Origin: JAYENK01 sp034722035
GTDB taxonomy: Bacteria; Patescibacteriota; Patescibacteriia; Patescibacteriales; UBA12075
Direction: 5' to 3'
Length of the DNA: 16,382 nucleotides
Assembly: GCA_034722035.1 (NCBI GenBank)
Contig: JAYENK010000023.1
Span: forward strand, 1 to 16,382
The notes beneath the pieces are model-generated. The model was not told the origin of the DNA. It ran no database searches and was given only the letters and a program-made list of their open reading frames with translations. The number at the start of each line of letters is the position of its first letter. Position 1 is the stretch's first letter. Below are positions 12,711 to 16,382 of the stretch, piece after piece. The position numbers and the translations under genes were made by a program.

Positions 12711-13097
12711 ATGACAAAAAAAGCAGAGAATATTAAAATATTATTGATTGAAGACGATCCATTTTTATTAAGCATGTATTCGACTAAATTTACTATGGAA
12801 AAGTTCCAGGTTGAGTCGGCTGAAGACGGTGAAAAGGGCATTAAGTTAGCCAAAGAGGTTAATCCCAGTATAATTCTTTTGGATATTTTAATGCCAAAAA
12901 TGAACGGTTTTGAAGTGCTTGAAGATTTAAAAAAAGATAAGCGAACCACCTTTGTTCCGGTAATTCTTTTGACTAATCTAAACCAAAAAGACGAAATTGA
13001 ACGCGGAATGAATATGGGAGCGGACGATTATTTAATAAAAGCTCATTTTATGCCTTCCGAGGTGGTTGCGAAGATTAAAAAAGTACTTAACAATTAA
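12711..13097 (+). CDS. Stand-alone CheY-like response regulator
   Basis: A 128-residue single receiver domain with all key residues: acidic triad E14-D15-D16, phosphoacceptor D58 (IILLDILMPKMNG), switch T88 (ILLTN) and K110. The usual Pro after that lysine is Ala (K-A-H). There is no output domain, so it must act by protein contact, as PilG/PilH or CheY do. It sits between pilB and pilC (22 and 11 nt gaps), so it is made with the motor and platform protein and probably modulates pilus extension. No histidine kinase is in the window. ATG at 12711, no Shine-Dalgarno. Confidence 0.92.
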   Translation: MTKKAENIKILLIEDDPFLLSMYSTKFTMEKFQVESAEDGEKGIKLAKEVNPSIILLDILMPKMNGFEVLEDLKKDKRTTFVPVILLTNLNQKDEIERGMNMGADDYLIKAHFMPSEVVAKIKKVLNN

Positions 13098-13108
13098 TAA
13101 TTGAATTC

Positions 13109-14311
13109 GTGCCTGTATTTAAATATAAAGCCTATACCAAAGAAAGGAAATTAATGTCCGGCCTGGTGGACGCGCCAGCCGAGAATTTGGCAATCCAAAT
13201 TTTGAAAGATAAAGAATTTGATATTGTTTCTATTGCGGAAAAGAAAAATATTTTTGGGGCGAAAAATATAGTGATTGGCGGGGTAAAAGTCAAAGATGTG
13301 GTGATATTTTCACGGCAGTTTTCAGTGTTGATTAGTTCTAGTATAAGCTTAGTGCAGTCGCTTAAAATGTTATCTGAGCAGACAAAAAATCCGGTTTTTA
13401 GAAATTATTTATCAGAAATATCCGATGAAGTGGACGGAGGGGCGCGCCTATCCGATGCTTTGGCCAAGCGGCCCAAAGCTTTTTCAGAGTTTTATGTCTC
13501 GGTTGTGCGTTCGGGTGAGACTTCCGGTAAATTGGATGAAGTTTTGACTTATTTGGCGGATGAATTGGAAAAGGATTATGATATGATGAGCAAGATAAAA
13601 GGGGCAATGATTTATCCGGCTTTTATTTTTTTCGGTTTAGCAATTGTTGGAACTGCGATGATGGTTTTTGTAGTACCAAAGTTAACAGGTGTTATTGCTG
13701 AGTTGGGCGGAGAATTGCCTACGCCGACCAAGGTTTTAATTTTTGCTTCGGATTTTTTAGCCGCTTTTTGGTGGTTATTGTTGATTGCATTAGTTGGTGC
13801 GATTGTTGGTTTTAAGATGGCCATGAAAACCAAGCAAGGTAAAGATATTTTTGGTATAATTTTATTAAATACTCCAATATTTGGGAAGTTATTTCGAAAA
13901 ATATATTTGGTTCGTTTTACTCGTTCACTTGAGACTTTAATTAAAGGTGGTGTTAGTATTTCGCAGGGACTAAAAATTACGGCCGACGTAGTGTCTAACG
14001 CAATTTTTAAAGATTTAATTTTGGAAACAAAAAAAGCAGTTGAGGATGGTAAGTCGATGATAAGCGCAATGGAAGATTCGCGTTATGTGTCGTCGATGGT
14101 GACGCAAATGATCGGGGTAGGGGAAAAAACCGGGCAGTTGGACGGTATTTTTGGTTCAATTACGATTTTTTATAGTCGAGAAATCGATAATACCGTCGCG
14201 AATCTCATGACTTTGTTGGAGCCGATTATTATGGTTATTATCGGTATTGCCGTTGGTGGAATGGTGGCAGCTATTATTATGCCAATGTATAATATGGCGA
14301 GCCAGTACTAG
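13109..14311 (+). CDS. pilC: Type IV pilus platform protein PilC
   Basis: A 400-residue inner-membrane protein with the duplicated T2SF (GspF) domain. The first copy is about 67-195 (FSRQFSVLISSSISLVQSLK, then the G-E-x-S-G-x-L motif VRSGETSGKLDEVL) and the second about 268-398 (FTRSLETLIKGGVSISQGLK and GVGEKTGQLDGIF). Membrane helices lie near 169-190, 215-236 and 372-394. PilC is the turning platform that PilB rotates to add pilins. The GTG start (MPVFKYKAYTKERK) matches the canonical F-x-Y-x-A opening of the family. Length is typical. The gene follows the receiver gene by 11 nt and is followed by an AT-rich tandem repeat, then a prepilin. Confidence 0.97.
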   Translation: MPVFKYKAYTKERKLMSGLVDAPAENLAIQILKDKEFDIVSIAEKKNIFGAKNIVIGGVKVKDVVIFSRQFSVLISSSISLVQSLKMLSEQTKNPVFRNYLSEISDEVDGGARLSDALAKRPKAFSEFYVSVVRSGETSGKLDEVLTYLADELEKDYDMMSKIKGAMIYPAFIFFGLAIVGTAMMVFVVPKLTGVIAELGGELPTPTKVLIFASDFLAAFWWLLLIALVGAIVGFKMAMKTKQGKDIFGIILLNTPIFGKLFRKIYLVRFTRSLETLIKGGVSISQGLKITADVVSNAIFKDLILETKKAVEDGKSMISAMEDSRYVSSMVTQMIGVGEKTGQLDGIFGSITIFYSREIDNTVANLMTLLEPIIMVIIGIAVGGMVAAIIMPMYNMASQY

Positions 14312-14315
14312 TCAA

Positions 14316-14340
14316 TTAATAATTAATAATTAATAATTAA
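14316..14340. repeat. Short tandem repeat TTAATAA
   Basis: The heptamer TTAATAA is repeated 3.5 times (14316-14340) and fills almost the whole gap between pilC and the prepilin, ending directly at the GTG start. Related AATTAATAATT stretches lie before the receiver gene and before pilC. It may keep the ribosome entry site unstructured, or be a slippage-prone length-variable spacer. Confidence 0.8.
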
Positions 14341-14832
14341 GTGAGATTTAGCTATAATAAAAAAGGCTTTACTTTGGTTGAGCTGTTGGTGGTAATTAGC
14401 ATCATCGGGCTTTTGTCGTCTTTTGCGGTTGTTTCTTTGAATTCGGCTCGGGTTAAAGCTAGAAATGCGCTCCGTAAAGGGGATATGGCTCAGCTCCGGA
14501 CTGCGTTGGTTTTATATTATGATGATAATGCGCAATATCCGGTTTGCGTTGGCGGTGGTTGGGATACAATGGATCCGTTTTTTGGTACTGATCCTGACAC
14601 TGGCTCTGCTTGTTATAATGTTGATGTTAGTAATGCTCTTGCTTCTGGTCCTCGCCCGATTATGCCGGTTATTCCGAAAGATCCGTTAAATGAAAATAAT
14701 TTAACTTTGGCCAATGGCGGACGGGATGATTTAATATATTTATACGTAAGCGATGCCTTCGGCCAGCAATATGCGATAGTTTATCAACTGGAAGAAGAAC
14801 CGGGTGTGTGGCAGTATAGCCGCGGTTATTGA
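14341..14832 (+). CDS. Type IV prepilin
   Basis: A 163-residue prepilin with a class III leader: a short basic leader ending K-K-G, then F-T-L-V-E. Cleavage by prepilin peptidase is expected between G9 and F10, leaving the conserved Glu at +5 (E14). The hydrophobic helix (VELLVVISIIGLLSSFAVVSL) continues into a charged, Arg-rich alpha1-C (SARVKARNALRKGDMAQLRT), as in CPR pilins. The globular part holds two cysteines (in YPVCVGGG and GSACYN) that may form a disulfide, and a C-terminal region with YLYVSDAFGQQYAIVYQLE resembling the strand-rich end of pseudopilin GspG-type folds. GTG start, chosen because it gives the correct leader length. It is probably co-transcribed with pilC; no terminator lies between. 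Confidence 0.93.
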   Translation: MRFSYNKKGFTLVELLVVISIIGLLSSFAVVSLNSARVKARNALRKGDMAQLRTALVLYYDDNAQYPVCVGGGWDTMDPFFGTDPDTGSACYNVDVSNALASGPRPIMPVIPKDPLNENNLTLANGGRDDLIYLYVSDAFGQQYAIVYQLEEEPGVWQYSRGY

Positions 14833-14866
14833 TTTGACAGTTTTTGTTTATTTTATTCTAATTCTA

Positions 14867-14875
14867 TGTTATAAT
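14867..14875 (+). promoter_or_regulatory. Extended -10 promoter of the second prepilin
   Basis: TG-T-TATAAT, with TATAAT at 14870-14875. A perfect TTGACA at 14834-14839 is too far upstream (30 nt) to pair with it. The predicted start is near 14882, giving a ~160-nt leader. Confidence 0.6.
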
Positions 14876-14881
14876 GTGGAT

Positions 14882-15043
14882 AAGTGGTTAATTAAAAAAT
14901 ACGCTAGTATAAAAAGGTCGAGCGTTTTAATCCCTAGAAAAACATTAACCATCTATAACACCAAAATAGTTATTTTCGTTACTTTAATTTCTAGAATTAA
15001 GCTAATGAGAGCATTTTAACTATTTTATTAAATTTAAATTAAT
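14882..15043 (+). promoter_or_regulatory. Structured leader of the second prepilin
   Basis: About 160 nt without a credible gene. TGGTTAAT (14886-14893) can pair with ATTAACCA (near 14945-14952), enclosing ACGCT/AGCGT. CTAGAAA (near 14934-14940) can pair with TTTCTAG (near 14990-14996), flanked by TTAAT/ATTAA. The strand with AGCGTTTTAAT and CTAGAAA takes part in both folds, so the two are at least partly exclusive. This could set pilin levels by RNA switching or stabilise the mRNA. Confidence 0.4.
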
Positions 15044-15511
15044 ATGAAAAATCAAAAGGGTTTTACTTTAATTGAGCTATTAGTAGTTATCGCTATTATT
15101 GGTCTGCTTTCAACTTTAGCTGTAGTTTCTTTGAATAACGCTCGTCAGAAAGCGCGCGATGCTAAGCGCGTAGCTGATGTCAGACAAATACAGACCGCCC
15201 TTGAGTTGTACTTTAATGAACATAACGCATATCCGCTAATGGCTGTTGGCGATGTTCTTGGTTTGGAATCTATTGCCGGCTTTTCAACTTACATGGCTGA
15301 TGTTCCGGCAAATCCAAGTCCGCAAGCTGAAGATTATGGTGGTACAAGTAACTGTCCAGGCGAAGATTATCAATATGAATCGTGTACGGCGGATGGTACT
15401 ACTTGTAACGCAACTGTCGATGGTGCTAGTTATTATATCACCTATTGTTTATCCGGTACCACCGGTAACTTAAATGGAGGCAAACACATTGCTACTCCGG
15501 CAGGAATGTAA
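15044..15511 (+). CDS. Type IV prepilin, second copy
   Basis: A 155-residue prepilin with a very short leader (M-K-N-Q-K-G) cut before F7, Glu+5 at E11, and a canonical helix FTLIELLVVIAIIGLLSTLA followed by V-V-S-L-N-N-A-R-Q-K-A-R-D-A-K-R. The N-terminal third is close to the first prepilin and the globular domains differ. The C-terminal half carries four cysteines (NCPGEDY, ESCTADG, TTCNA, ITYCLSG), allowing two disulfides, and is Thr/Ser/Gly-rich, the type of surface that is often O-glycosylated. Unlike the first prepilin it has its own promoter and long leader upstream and a strong terminator downstream, so it can be made in excess of the machinery; it may be the main fibre subunit. Confidence 0.95.
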   Translation: MKNQKGFTLIELLVVIAIIGLLSTLAVVSLNNARQKARDAKRVADVRQIQTALELYFNEHNAYPLMAVGDVLGLESIAGFSTYMADVPANPSPQAEDYGGTSNCPGEDYQYESCTADGTTCNATVDGASYYITYCLSGTTGNLNGGKHIATPAGM

Positions 15512-15527
15512 TATTACATTTTATATC

Positions 15528-15561
15528 AAAAACAGTTCCGAACACTCGGAACTGTTTTTTT
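15528..15561 (+). terminator. Intrinsic terminator of the second prepilin
   Basis: A 14-bp perfect stem AAAAACAGTTCCGA (15528-15541) / TCGGAACTGTTTTT (15546-15559), loop ACAC, followed by further T residues. It ends the pilus region. Confidence 0.93.
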
Positions 15562-15583
15562 GTTTTATTTTTATTTAGTAAGC

Positions 15584-15592
15584 TGATATAAT
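15584..15592 (+). promoter_or_regulatory. Extended -10 promoter, leaderless layout
   Basis: TG-A-TATAAT, with TATAAT at 15587-15592, 6 nt before the ATG at 15599. This is the same spacing as at 4247-4259, so the mRNA should begin at the start codon. Confidence 0.65.
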
Positions 15593-15598
15593 AAATAT

Positions 15599-16382
15599 AT
15601 GCTAATAAAAAGTTTGCAAAAAATAAATATTTTACTTATTAATTTTATATATATTATATTATTAATATCTATTCCAATATTTTTTAGTATTTTTTTAAAA
15701 ACAAATAATGTTTTTGAATTGCCCAAGTTAATTTTGTTTAAAATTTTGGTATTAATTTTAATATTTTTATTGACCGAGCAATTTGTTTTTCAGGCAGATA
15801 AATTAAGAATTTATAAAAAATATAAAAATTATTTAATATTTTTATCATTAGTTTTATTATATTTTGCTTTTCATACTTTTTTTATCTCTATTAATTCAAA
15901 TTTAAGCTTGTTCGGCACCTATGACCGTCTTGAGGGAACTACGTCTTATATCTACTATTTTTTGTTCTTTTTAGCTTCGCTTTATTTTTTTAGAAAACAA
16001 AAGAATATTAAGCTCGCGTTCTTCGTAATGTTTTTTTCCGGTATTATTGCCAGTATTTACGCGATTATGCAGGCCTGGGGGCTGGATCCGTTAAATTGGA
16101 GCGAATCAACTCAGCTAAGAGCCACTTCAACTTTTGGCCAGCCTAATAATTTAGGATCTTTTTTGCTACTGGTGGTTCCATTTGGCGTTTATTTTATTGT
16201 TATTTTTAAAAAATGGTATTTAAAGATATTGTTTGGGCTGGGTGTAATAATAAATTTATTGGCTTTATTTTATACCTATTCCACTGCTTCTTGGCTTGGT
16301 TTTATCGGGGGTGGTATCATAGTATTAATTTTATTTTTACTTCTTTCTAATAAAAAATTTAGAATAACAAACAAAAAAATTT
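15599..16382 (+). CDS. O-antigen ligase/polymerase-like membrane protein (3' end outside window)
   Basis: The first 261 codons of a polytopic membrane protein, open to the window edge. At least six hydrophobic helices are visible. Two segments match the Wzy_C / O-antigen ligase family as I know it from CPR and other bacteria: LSLFGTYDRLEGTTSYIYY (about residues 102-120) and LRATSTFGQPNNLGSFLLL (about 173-191). The catalytic periplasmic loop of the family lies beyond the edge. Such proteins transfer or polymerise lipid-linked glycans outside the membrane; some (PglL/TfpO type) glycosylate pilins. The position directly after two prepilins makes a pilin oligosaccharyltransferase possible, but surface-polysaccharide assembly is equally compatible. 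The ATG at 15599 is set by the promoter spacing. Confidence 0.85.
   Translation, partial: MLIKSLQKINILLINFIYIILLISIPIFFSIFLKTNNVFELPKLILFKILVLILIFLLTEQFVFQADKLRIYKKYKNYLIFLSLVLLYFAFHTFFISINSNLSLFGTYDRLEGTTSYIYYFLFFLASLYFFRKQKNIKLAFFVMFFSGIIASIYAIMQAWGLDPLNWSESTQLRATSTFGQPNNLGSFLLLVVPFGVYFIVIFKKWYLKILFGLGVIINLLALFYTYSTASWLGFIGGGIIVLILFLLLSNKKFRITNKKI

Noticed and set aside
14834..14875. TTGACA at 14834 as the -35 of the second pilin promoter
   Set aside because: The spacing to TATAAT at 14870 is 30 nt, far beyond the usual 16-19; the extended TG motif makes a -35 less necessary.
14804..15019. 71-codon frame across the end of the first prepilin and the pilin leader
   Set aside because: It starts inside the prepilin gene, spans a clear promoter and hairpins, and its translation has no protein-like pattern.
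1..16382. CRISPR array or insertion sequence
   Set aside because: No regularly spaced direct repeats and no transposase or recombinase motif on either strand were seen; the repeats found are isolated pairs, palindromes or short tandem units.

Overview
The window looks like part of a Candidate Phyla Radiation (Patescibacteria, Parcubacteria-like) genome. The grounds are an AT-rich genome with very short intergenic gaps, a type IV pilus locus with no secretin gene, a tail of small unrecognised proteins, and an absence of visible Shine-Dalgarno sequences at any start I inspected. UGA is used as a stop (for example pilN, ending at 10019), so the glycine-recoded code of Gracilibacteria/SR1 is not in use. 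The phylum assignment is an inference from gene content and style; there is no rRNA gene here to confirm it.

Region 1 (1-4580) lies between a tRNA-Tyr(GUA) gene and a tRNA-Arg(GCG) gene and is accessory in character. It holds a Nudix hydrolase, a decayed SGNH/GDSL hydrolase, two copies of a repeat that encodes related C-terminal peptides on the minus strand, a pair of tiny genes missed by ordinary length cut-offs, a 34-bp perfect palindrome, and a compact plus-strand cluster: an unrecognised protein with a HEPN-like R-x4-H motif, a two-helix membrane protein, a truncated S51 (peptidase E-like) fragment that keeps its catalytic residues, and a DUF3800 protein. Between DUF3800 and tRNA-Arg sit a promoter, a ~95-nt structured RNA candidate ending in its own terminator, large inverted repeats, and a small membrane protein whose promoter implies leaderless mRNA.

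Region 2 (4581-7930, minus strand) is a three-gene unit transcribed away from the pilus locus: an anchored beta-propeller (TolB-like) protein, ComF (competence phosphoribosyltransferase-like protein) and a MepM-like M23 peptidoglycan endopeptidase. The M23 gene also has its own promoter inside the end of comF. The unit ends at a long hairpin shared with the end of the tRNA-Arg transcript.

Region 3 (8059-15511, plus strand) is a type IV pilus operon: pilM, pilN, pilO, a short single-helix protein in the pilP position, pilB, a stand-alone CheY-like receiver, pilC and a major-type prepilin, followed by a second prepilin behind its own promoter and a ~160-nt leader with competing hairpins. The inner-membrane platform (PilM/N/O), extension motor (PilB), platform protein (PilC) and pilins are all present. 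PilT, the prepilin peptidase PilD and the secretin PilQ are not in the window. ComF facing the pilus operon across a shared promoter region fits a pilus used for DNA uptake.

Region 4 (15599-16382) is the start of a multi-spanning O-antigen ligase/polymerase-like protein, cut by the window edge. Beside two prepilins it may act in pilin or surface glycosylation.

The features most worth a second look are the structured RNA at 3912-4007, the repeated C-terminal element at 1097-1255 and 1569-1656, the HEPN-like/DUF3800 cluster, the pilin leader at 14882-15043, and the recurrence of TGn-TATAAT promoters placed 6-9 nt before start codons.
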